The notes under the pieces were generated by a model. That model was not told the origin of the DNA, ran no database searches, and saw only the letters and a program-made list of their open reading frames with translations. DNA of 38,652 nucleotides, taken from NCBI GenBank assembly GCA_016840685.1, contig JAEORX010000013.1, positions 1 through 38,652 on the forward strand, written 5' to 3'. Below, piece by piece: positions 15,301 through 23,411 of this stretch. The number at the start of each line of letters is the position of its first letter. Within the stretch, counting starts at the first letter, position 1. This stretch comes from Candidatus Thorarchaeota archaeon (GTDB taxonomy: Archaea > Asgardarchaeota > Thorarchaeia > Thorarchaeales > Thorarchaeaceae). A program made the translations under genes and the position numbers.

Positions 15301-18300
15301 GTTGGTTGAATATAAGTTTGGAAGTGGCACTACCCAACAAACATTAGGTCTAGTCTATGATGAAATGTTGCAGCTCTACACCACAACTATCACTCCAAAC
15401 TGGCCAATTGGTATGGTAAACATGACACTCAATGTAAACCATGATTACTATGACTCATTCTCAGAATTCCATGTGGATATATTGAGAGTAGAGTCTCCTT
15501 TGACTATCTCCATTATTCGAGAACCAGAGTTGCTGCAAGGTAATGATCTTGAAGTTAACATCACAGTATCAGACAGCCTGGGTGGAAAGGTCACAAACGC
15601 AGATGTAATATTGACATTTGGTGGGGCAGACTACATAGCAAGCCATGTTGGTCAGTTCTACTACATATTGATATCAAGTGTTACTAAAGCTCCTGGAAGC
15701 TATAGTCTCCTAGTTTCTGCAAATCATAGCTATGCAACAGCCATCAAGACTCAAGCAAGCTCAGTTTCCATCTATACTAACTCTCTGAATATTGAAAGAA
15801 GTTCCCCGACTCAAGTGAATCAAGATCAGTATTTCATAATCTGGCTTAACATCACAGATACATACGGGAATTCAATCAGTGGTGCAGATGTGAGAATAGG
15901 CTTTGATGGTACTGAGTTTGTGCTTAGTGAGATTGAACTAGGAAGATATCAGTTGAATGCTACAGCTGCATTGCCGGTCGGTAATTACTCAGCTAAAATC
16001 ACTGTAGAGCATTCGTATGTTGAGGGAAGGACCTTTGGTGAATTCTTCATGGCTATCGTCGGTGACCTATATCCTGTTGTCAATTATGCGTCCACAGTCA
16101 ATGCAGGGGAAAACTTCACGGTTTCAATATTCGTCTACGATTCATATGGTGCTTTTCCTGATGGTGCCTGGGCAACTGTAGAACTGGGTGGAAGTAACTT
16201 CACAGCGCAGTACATAGCAGGTGCTGAATTCAAAGTTGAACTGAATGCATCATTGGCAATTGGACATCAAAGCTTTATCGTATATGTTGGATCTGACTTT
16301 GGTATGCCAAGGTCAGATTATCAGGACCTCTATGTATATTCGTGGGCTAGTATGACTCTTGAATCCTCATTCGGGTGGATTCTAAATCAGGGAGATTCAA
16401 CATTTCTTACCCTCACACTAGCAGATTGGGATGATAATCCAGTTACTGGTGCAACTGTTACAATGCTTAGTCCAAGTAGCCTTGCCTTTATTGACAACTT
16501 TGACGGAACATATTCAGTGACATTAGACACAGAGGGATATTCTCCAGGCAACTATTCATTGATTGTTTATGCAGACCATCCATACTTGATTGAAGCTGAT
16601 TTGCATACCATCCTAACCATATATGGTCAAGCCGCGGTTGATGCAGAGATACCAGAACCAGTGTGGAACCATCAGAATGTGACTATGTATTTCGCAGTCA
16701 TTGACATATACGGCAACCCGCTTTCAGGCTTTGATTACACACTTATCTTTGCTGGGACGTATTCCAAAATAGGCACATCAGATTGGTATGAACTGAGTTG
16801 GGAATTCTTGCCCAATCTCTACCCAGGATCCTATCCTCTTGACATTGTTATAGATGGCGATTTCCTTGCTCATTATGAATACACAATCTGGGTAGATGTG
16901 ATGGGTAATACGAGTTCAAGTATCTTATCGCCGATGAATAGCTCTATAATTGCCCAAGGGGATCAAATTAATTTCACAGTATTCGTAGAAGATTTGGGTG
17001 GTTATGATATATCGGGTTGTCAAGTAAGTGTTACAATCCATGGGAGCAGTTACACTCTGAATGAGGGGACTCCGGGAATTTACTCTCGAAATATACCAAC
17101 TGCAGGATTCCCACTAGGTCAGTATAATCCGATAATTAGAGTTATCCACACATATCTTGACACCAAGGAATATTCGATGATTATATCATTAGAGGGCTAT
17201 GCGGATGTCAAGCTATCATTTTCACCAGTCCCTGTGCAAAACAAAGATGATGTCACATTCAATTTCACAGTGACGGATCAATATGGAAATCCATTGTCAG
17301 GTTTCAACTATACCTTGGACTTTGCAGGAGTTTACAATCAGACTGGAACTGCATCGTCGTATCGATTATCATGGACAGTTGATCCTAGTTTTACTCCAGG
17401 CAAGTATTTCCTGAACATGACTTTGAATGGGACATACCTATTACATTCGATATTTAGCTTCAGCATCGATGTTCAGGGAGTGGTTTCTGCTAGTATCCTC
17501 ACACCAACAGACTATGCTGCGTTTTCGCAAGGCGACCCAATTCAATTTACAGTGCATGTGCAAGATGAGCTATTCTTTAACATAACTGGAGCTGATGTTG
17601 AGCTAGACCTATTGGGCAGCGCATACGCGTTAACAGAAACATCTCCAGGAATCTATACAGTCACAATTTCTACGACTCAGTTACCACTTGGAGAATACAC
17701 TGTGAAAATCACAGCCTCACAAGGCTTTATGGACACCTACATAGCGTATGTACACTTCTCTATCACTGGTAGTGCTCACATCACAGTTGTGAAAGATCCA
17801 ACAGTGGTGTTAAACTACGAGAATGTAACTTTTGACATCAGTGTTGTTGACCAATGGGGCAATCCAATCTATGTCTTTGACTACATCTTTGATTTTGGGG
17901 GTATATATAGCATATCAGGCACCTCTACTTCATCACTCAAGTCTTGGCAAATACTTCCAGATGTTGTGCCCGGATTATATACGCTCAATATCACTGTTTC
18001 AGGAGTGCATTTTCTAACTGAAACTCTCATTGTGGACGTATACGTCCATAGTGATACAATCGCGTCAGTACTCTCTCCGCTTAACAACAGCCAGTATGTG
18101 CAAGGTACTGATGACATCCTCTTTACCTTAAATCTTGAAGATATGCTTGGAAATGTAATGATTGGAGGGGAAGTTTCAGTACTAATTCACGATTCATTCT
18201 ACATCCTTTCAGACCTAGGCAATGGTACCTACTCGATAGTTGTATCAACTGACGGCTGGGCGGCAGGTCTGTATAACTACACATTGATGGTCGCTCATGA

Positions 18301-19825
18301 TTTCTTATCGCAAGATGCAACTATCAGAGGTTCTATTGAGATATTTGCAGACCTAGTTTTCAACATTGAATATGCCCCTGAAGAACCTGTAAAGGGAGAA
18401 TATGTAAACATCACAATTGAGGTCACTGACAAATATGGGAATCCAATGTCTGGACTTTCTGTTTCAATAACATTTCGAAATCACACTGAAATGGCAACAG
18501 AAACAACGCAAAAAGGGACATATTTTGCCAGGTTCATTGTGACTGGAGAGGGCTTTGGCGATTCCGATATCGTTGTCAGTGCGGAGGGTGTTAGGTGCAA
18601 TCCAGGCGTTGGAGTTGTAACCGCATTTGTCAAAGTACCCGCACCACAAATAGCGATGGAAATAGAGAACTTTGGGATTCTTGCCTTGGGTTCATTCTTG
18701 ATTAGCTTCATCGGTTTACTTCTCTACTTCAAGATTTCATCAGGCCTCTCAATCACAAGTGGATCTCAAGCACAGCTGATTCGTGGAATCAGGAGGTTGG
18801 ATTACCTCTATCTTGGAGTGGTTGGGCTTGCCACACTGACTGTTTTCCATTCATATGTATCAGCAGGGGCAGGCAACTATGATTTGGCAGTACTTGAAAG
18901 CGTGCTCTTACTGGGCATCTCACTAATCCTTTATGGTATATGGCTCTACAGAGATGCCACATCAACAATTCTCCAATCACAAGCTGTAAGCAGGAGAAGG
19001 ATGTATCTTGGTCTCTGGCACCTAATCTTTGTCCCATTTGTTATCATTCAGCTTTTTGACTGGGGAGCAAATATTGAATGGTTGGACTATTACGTTCTCC
19101 GTAATGTATTCCACCTTGGTGAACTCAAGCTCCCAACAATAATGATGACAATATTCGCAGCCTACATCTCATCTATTGTGATAGTCGTTGTCAATCTCTA
19201 CAGAGAGATAAGCAAGGGACTTGCGAGGATTAGGGAAATGGCTGTACTTGGCACTCCACCCATTGTGGTAGAACAAGAATGTGTGGATTTAGTAGAAAAA
19301 CTTGGGTCATCAATCCGGACAAAATTCTTCATGTTCCTTGTTGTTCTCGCAGGAACCTCTGTACTAACCATGGATTTCCTCAAGAGCTATTCTCTTGGAG
19401 TCATCGTCCTGATGCCTGTTGTATTCTTGGTGGTTGTCCCATATGTGTCTTCCAAAATGGCGAGGGGTATTACAAGAGTGTCCAGTAGTCGTCGTGATAG
19501 ACACAAGGATGACAAAACATTGGTTGAGATTGCAGATGAGGCAATTGATACTGATACTTCATTTGATGTCGAGCCTTATTATGGTTCAGAAAAAGAGCTA
19601 AAGCCTCCAGAGATGGAGATATTTTCCATAGAAGAAGAGGAAATTGGAGAATCAACAGAGGTCAAAGGGTTAACCAAGAATGAGCTCATTGAACGACTTC
19701 CAGAAAGAGTGAAAGAGTCAATCGGTCTCGAAGAACTGAAGAAGCTCTCTAAGGACCAACTTAGAGCCTTGCTAGAACTCGAGGAGATGGGAAAAGAGAA
19801 CAGCAGTGAGGAAGAAAGCAAGTAG
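12329..19825 (+). CDS. Giant surface protein: FG-GAP-like repeats, Ig-like stalk, seven membrane helices, cytosolic tail
   Basis: 2498 residues. A basic start and a helix at about 24-41 (VVFITLIFLLVP) serve as signal or anchor. Residues 50-940 carry FG-GAP/VCBS-like repeats with calcium loops, for example DIDNDGNTE near 126, FDINEDGRED, HDGDG, DDDQDGFDE, YDIDADGIEE and LDYDGDGEEE; they suggest beta-propellers. Residues about 955-2110 hold some twelve Ig-like units of about 95 residues, rich in N-x-S/T. Seven helices follow, starting near 2114, 2159, 2187, 2228, 2271, 2332 and 2356. After the last is a basic stop (SSRRDRHKDDK) and an acidic tail to 2498 ending in a helix pair (LTKNELIERLP, LSKDQLRALLE). 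Topology by the positive-inside rule: huge exterior, tail inside. Role could be adhesion, sensing or S-layer anchoring. ATG 12329 is the only plausible start. Confidence 0.92.
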   Translation: MTSSPSRFRPTAREYSGRHSSIVKLSVVFITLIFLLVPSSDMGVVQPMEGDYITPIDSGFSTSSNFIRVKLPYQVYSIALGTVPIGSGFAYVHDDTIRFKDPINQLNDSLFIGEGDVFHETLTGADIDNDGNTEFLFIMFNSTTASEKLIIADFDASSVTSYDCPVQGPREIIFGNFTADTQTDVAVYNWDLISMINLNDGSPIGLYNPMPEIKRAISGNFSVSSQDEIAILSTDWGFQKVNIETIAGDGTPLQWSEYPSMSVASDMILHSLRSGLDDLAITLMNQELGVSELVAIFGNNLSARFVKKMPDYYGDTYIKAAAFNDDSVDDLVVVPTMWHLATFFDGDSGMMIGHSQEEISCYWQRAFDVGVLDSDAYADLAVEGPRGQLTLIRGSNGAIGYEENRLPGPFHQVSTFDINEDGREDIITLMDTVSILLSDIEAPHVALDPLYPAHPTIYDTYMKIELTATDNIHVERATINIRAAGEGPFTSYMANEMIRAPNDKYIYITTDLQAGEYLYYIEIIDAYLNSFSYGNETNPETLNVDDHFADGFFFNATIDHAMGHVLAKGNNTLGDEIIHIITIASTTRTAALRTFSPNGTAISDFIIGGVNSYDRFEVYSGMHDGDGILDPVVAKYNSTHTVFYVFHGIDMTSWKNVTYKEIPRLEDSPISVFDDDQDGFDEIHYIEGNYSMPSIRRIEHDFSSSITRTLQTNNEVVGMAHATIEGTRPQIAVLRDSSTVEIYQAYNLTKLKTLMYNSPGSTLGDIPLGIIPYKNSTHQSEQFLVGYAGWSGDTPTNYFCLVDFQTLKVGDPPFMELIGDHTKGVYPYDIDADGIEELFVFEESGNVSLCDLAFTTPRQWSVFVSEAFPTSSITLDYDGDGEEEFLIATSDDILTAISFQGNIDYQAEIGMIFNMVRVGNVDVGVGEDIAAFPVLRARYSLATIRNIDLLYILNTTFNIESSTTLQGSSIWANATVLNAYNEPISDAVASLLVEYKFGSGTTQQTLGLVYDEMLQLYTTTITPNWPIGMVNMTLNVNHDYYDSFSEFHVDILRVESPLTISIIREPELLQGNDLEVNITVSDSLGGKVTNADVILTFGGADYIASHVGQFYYILISSVTKAPGSYSLLVSANHSYATAIKTQASSVSIYTNSLNIERSSPTQVNQDQYFIIWLNITDTYGNSISGADVRIGFDGTEFVLSEIELGRYQLNATAALPVGNYSAKITVEHSYVEGRTFGEFFMAIVGDLYPVVNYASTVNAGENFTVSIFVYDSYGAFPDGAWATVELGGSNFTAQYIAGAEFKVELNASLAIGHQSFIVYVGSDFGMPRSDYQDLYVYSWASMTLESSFGWILNQGDSTFLTLTLADWDDNPVTGATVTMLSPSSLAFIDNFDGTYSVTLDTEGYSPGNYSLIVYADHPYLIEADLHTILTIYGQAAVDAEIPEPVWNHQNVTMYFAVIDIYGNPLSGFDYTLIFAGTYSKIGTSDWYELSWEFLPNLYPGSYPLDIVIDGDFLAHYEYTIWVDVMGNTSSSILSPMNSSIIAQGDQINFTVFVEDLGGYDISGCQVSVTIHGSSYTLNEGTPGIYSRNIPTAGFPLGQYNPIIRVIHTYLDTKEYSMIISLEGYADVKLSFSPVPVQNKDDVTFNFTVTDQYGNPLSGFNYTLDFAGVYNQTGTASSYRLSWTVDPSFTPGKYFLNMTLNGTYLLHSIFSFSIDVQGVVSASILTPTDYAAFSQGDPIQFTVHVQDELFFNITGADVELDLLGSAYALTETSPGIYTVTISTTQLPLGEYTVKITASQGFMDTYIAYVHFSITGSAHITVVKDPTVVLNYENVTFDISVVDQWGNPIYVFDYIFDFGGIYSISGTSTSSLKSWQILPDVVPGLYTLNITVSGVHFLTETLIVDVYVHSDTIASVLSPLNNSQYVQGTDDILFTLNLEDMLGNVMIGGEVSVLIHDSFYILSDLGNGTYSIVVSTDGWAAGLYNYTLMVAHDFLSQDATIRGSIEIFADLVFNIEYAPEEPVKGEYVNITIEVTDKYGNPMSGLSVSITFRNHTEMATETTQKGTYFARFIVTGEGFGDSDIVVSAEGVRCNPGVGVVTAFVKVPAPQIAMEIENFGILALGSFLISFIGLLLYFKISSGLSITSGSQAQLIRGIRRLDYLYLGVVGLATLTVFHSYVSAGAGNYDLAVLESVLLLGISLILYGIWLYRDATSTILQSQAVSRRRMYLGLWHLIFVPFVIIQLFDWGANIEWLDYYVLRNVFHLGELKLPTIMMTIFAAYISSIVIVVVNLYREISKGLARIREMAVLGTPPIVVEQECVDLVEKLGSSIRTKFFMFLVVLAGTSVLTMDFLKSYSLGVIVLMPVVFLVVVPYVSSKMARGITRVSSSRRDRHKDDKTLVEIADEAIDTDTSFDVEPYYGSEKELKPPEMEIFSIEEEEIGESTEVKGLTKNELIERLPERVKESIGLEELKKLSKDQLRALLELEEMGKENSSEEESK
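16631..18349 (+). repeat. Three tandem 191-residue double Ig-like modules in the surface giant
   Basis: Modules at 16631-17203, 17204-17776 and 17777-18349 each span 573 bases. Each has an A unit (marker YGNPLSGF then a FAG/FGG-x-Y strand and PGxYxL) and a B unit (marker SxLxPxxxS...QG then PLGxY). The marker codons are at 16709, 17282 and 17855, exactly 573 apart. A partial fourth A unit starts with YGNPMSGL at 18434. DNA identity is low but spacing is exact, so the duplication is old and its length is under constraint. Confidence 0.8.
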
Positions 19826-19873
19826 TCATTAGTGCACAGTGTGGAGCTTATTGGTAGGGAACAACCCCCCAGA

Positions 19874-20767
19874 CTACTTGCGTGACTTTGATTTTAACTG
19901 TCTTACAGCCTCGCGAATATCCGCCTCATCAATCTCCTGTTCTTCAATCATGAGATCTTCAGTCGCTGCTGCAGGGGCACTAGATGGTCGTGCGGCCATC
20001 GCTCGTTTCTTGACACCTTTTGCTTGCACTCTGGCAACAATCTCTGAGATCTTCTCTTCTGTGAATTCTTCATCAGCAGGAAATTCCTTCATGCTGACGC
20101 CCATGTCTTCTAAGATAGACTTCTGGATTGCGAGCTTATCGATTTCTTCAACAGCAATACCAGTGATGATATTGACAAGCAAATCAGCCTTCTCCAATGG
20201 GAAGAATCTTCCTTGAGAGTCAATTGCAATCTGTTCATAGGTCTTCACTGCATTTTGATAGTTGGCAATCTCGGGGAAACAACCAACAGTGTGAATGACG
20301 GTTCCCTTTCTGAAAGCTTTCTTCGCCTCTTCTGTCCACTTAGCCCCATCAGGAGTGCCTTTGGGCCAGCGGTCACCATCCTCAACTCCGTGAGGAGGGG
20401 CATCACCAATTAAAACTGCAATCTTGGCCGACTCATTCAGAAACTCCATTTTATTCATTACCTGAAGCGCTGTTGATACAGCCTCGGGTCCGTCTCCACC
20501 CCCTGAGGCATTCATCTGCATAACATAGTTCTCAATCTTTGACGTATCTGGTGAAAACTCATACTTCTGTGTGACATAGGTGGTTTCTTCTGGAGGGTGG
20601 TCTCGATAACATACTAAGCCCACTCTAAGTCTGTGACATAGTTCTTCCTTCTTGATAGTACGAATAATCTCAAGAATCTTGGTCTTCACTGTGTTGATGT
20701 ATGGACCCATAGACCCGGTGTTATCAACAACAAAGACGAGATCCAGCTGTCCGATTTTTTCTGACAA
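19874..20767 (-). CDS. von Willebrand factor A domain protein (VwkA/alpha-kinase-associated type)
   Basis: 297 residues. The vWA domain occupies about 8-215 with a complete MIDAS: Asp15-x-Thr17-x-Ser19 (DNTGSM), then a threonine-side and DAPPHG region near 143. The sequence LRVGLVCYRDHPPEETTYVT is the hallmark of the vWA domain found before alpha-kinase domains (Dictyostelium VwkA type) and of its free-standing relatives. No kinase domain is present; the C-terminal 80 residues are charged and helical, with an Ala/Pro/Ser linker near 260. No signal peptide, so it should act in the cytosol, binding a partner through a divalent metal. TTG start with AGGAG 7 bases upstream. It is convergent with the surface giant, 48 bases between stops. 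Confidence 0.85.
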   Translation of the reverse strand: MSEKIGQLDLVFVVDNTGSMGPYINTVKTKILEIIRTIKKEELCHRLRVGLVCYRDHPPEETTYVTQKYEFSPDTSKIENYVMQMNASGGGDGPEAVSTALQVMNKMEFLNESAKIAVLIGDAPPHGVEDGDRWPKGTPDGAKWTEEAKKAFRKGTVIHTVGCFPEIANYQNAVKTYEQIAIDSQGRFFPLEKADLLVNIITGIAVEEIDKLAIQKSILEDMGVSMKEFPADEEFTEEKISEIVARVQAKGVKKRAMAARPSSAPAAATEDLMIEEQEIDEADIREAVRQLKSKSRK

Positions 20768-20839
20768 TACAATCTCCTCTTAATGGCGTGCTATAGGTCT
20801 CTCATAAGAAGGCAGAACTATAGCTTTGGCGTGTCTGCT

Positions 20840-20887
20840 TCCTGAGGAAAGATAAGTCTTGGCATGTCTTTTCCTCAGGATTTATAG
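20840..20887 (+). promoter_or_regulatory. Inverted repeat plus TATA box before the seven-helix membrane gene
   Basis: TCCTGAGGAAA (20840-20850) and TTTCCTCAGGA (20870-20880) are perfectly inverted with a 19-base spacer; each arm is also preceded by TTGGCGTGTCT or TTGGCATGTCT, so the unit is repeated directly too. A TTTATAG box follows at once (20881-20887), about 25 bases before ATG 20911, which fits a leaderless transcript. The repeats sit where an archaeal activator would bind. Confidence 0.55.
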
Positions 20888-20910
20888 ACCATGTTTTCAA
20901 TACCAATCCT

Positions 20911-21606
20911 ATGCAAATATCCAGTGAACAATCTATCAAGGACTTTGTATTGCTTCACATTATCTTTGCAATACTTGCGGCTACGACTCTGCTGGTCCCG
21001 ATTCCGACTGCAACAACTAGTGGCAAAATGCTGTTGCTGGTGCTTATCTATAATGGCTTGATAATTGTGGAATTCATTAACAAAGGATATGATGACTGGA
21101 AAGGCATCTGGGTCTTTGTGTTCATCTTGAGCATACTCATGGTGTTCCCAGATTGGTATCTTGCTGAGACTCTTGGAGCATTGCGATTTCCAGATGATGG
21201 CTTCCCCATGATTGGAGGTGCCATCCCAATCTATATGGCTGGACTATGGGTGATTCCATTCTTCATTATCCTATTCATCGGAGAAGAAATGAGGCGACGC
21301 AAATCGGTTGGTCATGCATATATCATAGTGTCGATTCTTTCAGTCCTGATATTCACAATTGCTGAACTAACATTGGTCTACTTGCCTTCATGGACTGCAA
21401 CTGTCACCGGCATGATTGGGAATCTTGCATGGTACATCATAATCCCAGAATTAGTACTTGGACTTTCAATATTCATCTTCTATGATTTCGCTAAGGATAG
21501 GAAAATCTGGCAAAGGATTGTTGGTGCTTTGACAGTAATGATCCTGTACATTGGAAATGCCTCGTTCTTCTTCTTCCTGATTGAAACACTCCTTTTAGGA
21601 GTATGA
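20911..21606 (+). CDS. Seven-helix membrane protein, unknown
   Basis: 231 residues with seven predicted helices at about 11-31, 39-57, 65-87, 107-130, 137-158, 168-192 and 198-228. Conserved-looking motifs are FPDWYLAETLG after helix 3 and the loop RFPDDGFPMIGGAIPIYMAGLW leading into helix 4 (partly quoted); the Pro/Gly-rich IPIYM segment suggests a membrane-embedded turn. No Lys lies in helix 7, so it is not a rhodopsin. Family not recognised with confidence. ATG start with a TATA box about 25 bases upstream and no leader. It has its own promoter with an inverted repeat, and is followed by nadE. Confidence 0.7.
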   Translation: MQISSEQSIKDFVLLHIIFAILAATTLLVPIPTATTSGKMLLLVLIYNGLIIVEFINKGYDDWKGIWVFVFILSILMVFPDWYLAETLGALRFPDDGFPMIGGAIPIYMAGLWVIPFFIILFIGEEMRRRKSVGHAYIIVSILSVLIFTIAELTLVYLPSWTATVTGMIGNLAWYIIIPELVLGLSIFIFYDFAKDRKIWQRIVGALTVMILYIGNASFFFFLIETLLLGV

Positions 21607-21702
21607 CCATCTTCTTTGCCGCAAATTGCTAGCAGGCGGCAAACATTGCCAGTCAAGTAAGCTACAAAAGGCACACTGAGGTTTCTCACCTGAGGGAACT
21701 CA

Positions 21703-22485
21703 ATGGAACTTCCAGATGGACTCAGGTTTGAAGATTACGAACAACCTAGAAGATTGATTGTCAACTTCATCAAAGATTATGTTGCACGAATACAAGTCAA
21801 GGGAGTCGTCTTGGGTCTCAGTGGAGGAATCGACTCAAGTCTTGTGGCAACACTTGCTTGCGAAGCACTTGGACCTGAGTGTGTGCTAGGTCTCATGCTA
21901 CCAGTTGATGCTAAGAAAGATGCAAATAACATCAAAGATGCCACAGAATTGGCGGCATCCCTTCATATGAGGCTTGAAATGTTTGAACTGAAAGATGCGG
22001 TGAAAGCATATACCCCATTATCCCTAGATAAGATATCTTTTGGAAATCTGACTGCAAGGCTCAGGATGGCTACATGGTATGCCAAAGCCAATCAAGAGAG
22101 TCTTCTTGTCCTTGGAACAGGAAACAAGACTGAGTTAATGCTAGGCTACTTCACAAAGTACGGAGATGGTGGGACTGACATCCTTCCAATTGGAGACCTC
22201 TATAAAGAGAATGTGTGGGACTTGGCTCGAGTTCTGGAAATTCCAGACAAGATTGTTCGAAAGGTGCCTTCAGCTGGGCTATGGAAAGGTCAGACAGATG
22301 AGGGAGAGATTGGAATTTCATATGCGGAACTTGACACCATTCTCTATCTGAAACTTGAGAGAGGCATGAGCGAGGACGATATCATCAAATGGGGAATCGA
22401 AAAATCAAAGGTTCAGAAGGTTATCAGAATGATGAATAGCTCCGAACACAAGAGAAGCCCTCTCCCAATCGCGAAGGTACGATAA
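21703..22485 (+). CDS. nadE: NH3-dependent NAD+ synthase
   Basis: 260 residues, usual length for archaeal NadE. The PP-loop SGGIDSS is at 40-46 and binds ATP pyrophosphate. LGTGNKTELMLGYFTKYGDG and DILPIGDLYKENVWDLA are the NAD synthase signatures, and the flexible lid P-S-A-G-L-W-K-G-Q-T-D-E-G-E-I-G is present. The enzyme converts deamido-NAD+ to NAD+ with ATP and ammonia. There is no glutaminase domain, so ammonia is the donor. A GAGGGA ribosome site lies a few bases before the ATG. Single-gene transcript is likely. Confidence 0.96.
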   Translation: MELPDGLRFEDYEQPRRLIVNFIKDYVARIQVKGVVLGLSGGIDSSLVATLACEALGPECVLGLMLPVDAKKDANNIKDATELAASLHMRLEMFELKDAVKAYTPLSLDKISFGNLTARLRMATWYAKANQESLLVLGTGNKTELMLGYFTKYGDGGTDILPIGDLYKENVWDLARVLEIPDKIVRKVPSAGLWKGQTDEGEIGISYAELDTILYLKLERGMSEDDIIKWGIEKSKVQKVIRMMNSSEHKRSPLPIAKVR

Positions 22486-22680
22486 TGATCACCAACCTTC
22501 TAAGCACGGATTTTTGGAGCCAGATACAGAACTTTGCTCCATTACTACCGATATGCAATAATCGTAACCTACTGATTCTTTTTTCTTCAAAAAACAAGAG
22601 ATAGTATGGTAGAATTGATACTACTTTGTACACGCCAATAGATATTCGAATTATACACCACATAGCATGGTGTTTAAACA

Positions 22681-22794
22681 ATGGCATTCGAGAAACTAAG
22701 GAAGAAGATAAGCCCTGAACCAGACTTGAAAGAACTACAACAACTAAAGTCACAGGTTAGGTCTGAAGTCTATAGATCATCTTTCCAGAGGTAA
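22681..22794 (+). CDS. 37-residue small protein
   Basis: ATG 22681 to TAA 22794 encodes a basic, helical peptide starting MAFEKLRKKISPEPDL and ending RSSFQR. A TATA-like AATTATAC is about 30 bases upstream, and a strong hairpin terminator follows 46 bases after the stop, so a short transcript of about 200 bases is bounded on both sides. An inverted repeat ACACCA/TGGTGT lies between TATA box and ATG. It could be a true small protein or a small RNA. No family recognised. Confidence 0.45.
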   Translation: MAFEKLRKKISPEPDLKELQQLKSQVRSEVYRSSFQR

Positions 22795-22840
22795 GTACCT
22801 TGTCATCCATCTCTTTAGAGAACAATACTCATGTCAATTT

Positions 22841-22876
22841 GGTCGTGGGTACTACACGACCATCTTTCTTTTTTTA
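22841..22876 (+). terminator. Hairpin with T-run, end of the short transcript
   Basis: Stem GGTCGTG (22841-22847) and CACGACC (22855-22861) with a 7-base loop, then TCTTTCTTTTTTT. This is a textbook intrinsic-type terminator on the plus strand and its T-run meets the stop codon of the convergent TPR gene. Confidence 0.75.
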
Positions 22877-23380
22877 ATCTGATTCCACCATTCTCTGAAA
22901 TCTTTCATCTGTCTTTAGGGATTTGAGATCTGGATCATCAAGAGCCCAAGATTTAAACGATTCATCCATCTGAAAGGCTTTGTCGAGATACTCGATCGCT
23001 TCATCATGTCTTCCAGCAATGCAGTTGTAGCATCCGAGGTTATATAGTGCAGAACCAAGTTCATTGGGCTTTGTGGTTAGCTTTGTTGCTCTTAGTGTGG
23101 CATCGATAGCAGCCTCAAATTGAATATTTTCCTTTCTTGCGTAACCCAAACTGAGCCATAACCAGAAGCCATTTGGATTCAATTGAGTCGCTGTTTCAAA
23201 TGCACTTGCTGCCTCACGATGTTTCTGAATAGCTACTAGAACATGTCCAAGTTGATTCCAAAGCTGCCATGCGTTCTCGTCGTCCTTGATTGCATTTCTT
23301 AACATTTTTTCTGCATCTGAATAGCGTTTTTCTTTTCTGAGGTTGACAACCATGTCTGCAATATCTTCAGCACTACTCAT
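22874..23380 (-). CDS. Tetratricopeptide-repeat protein
   Basis: 168 residues from ATG 23380. TPR signatures repeat every 34 or so residues: YSDAEKMLRNAIKDDENAW, W-x-x-L-G-H-V-L...HREAASAFETATQLNP, W-L-x-L-G-Y...FEAAIDATLRA and ALYNLGCYNCIAGRHDEAIEYLDKA. About four units with a final LDDPDLKSLKTDERFQRMV that is common at the end of TPR chains. Cytosolic scaffold; partner unknown. The frame extends upstream to a TTG inside the palindrome at 23412, but ATG fits better. The promoter carries copy 2 of the shared palindrome. Confidence 0.85.
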   Translation of the reverse strand: MSSAEDIADMVVNLRKEKRYSDAEKMLRNAIKDDENAWQLWNQLGHVLVAIQKHREAASAFETATQLNPNGFWLWLSLGYARKENIQFEAAIDATLRATKLTTKPNELGSALYNLGCYNCIAGRHDEAIEYLDKAFQMDESFKSWALDDPDLKSLKTDERFQRMVESD

Positions 23381-23411
23381 AGCAATCCACTCAATGTAAT
23401 ACAGATGTAAT

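Noticed and set aside
16631-18349. Recent DNA duplication within the surface giant
   Set aside because: The copies share spacing and protein motifs but the bases have diverged strongly, so the duplication is old.
20911-21606. Rhodopsin or heliorhodopsin identity for the seven-helix protein
   Set aside because: No Lys in helix 7 for retinal binding and no matching motifs.
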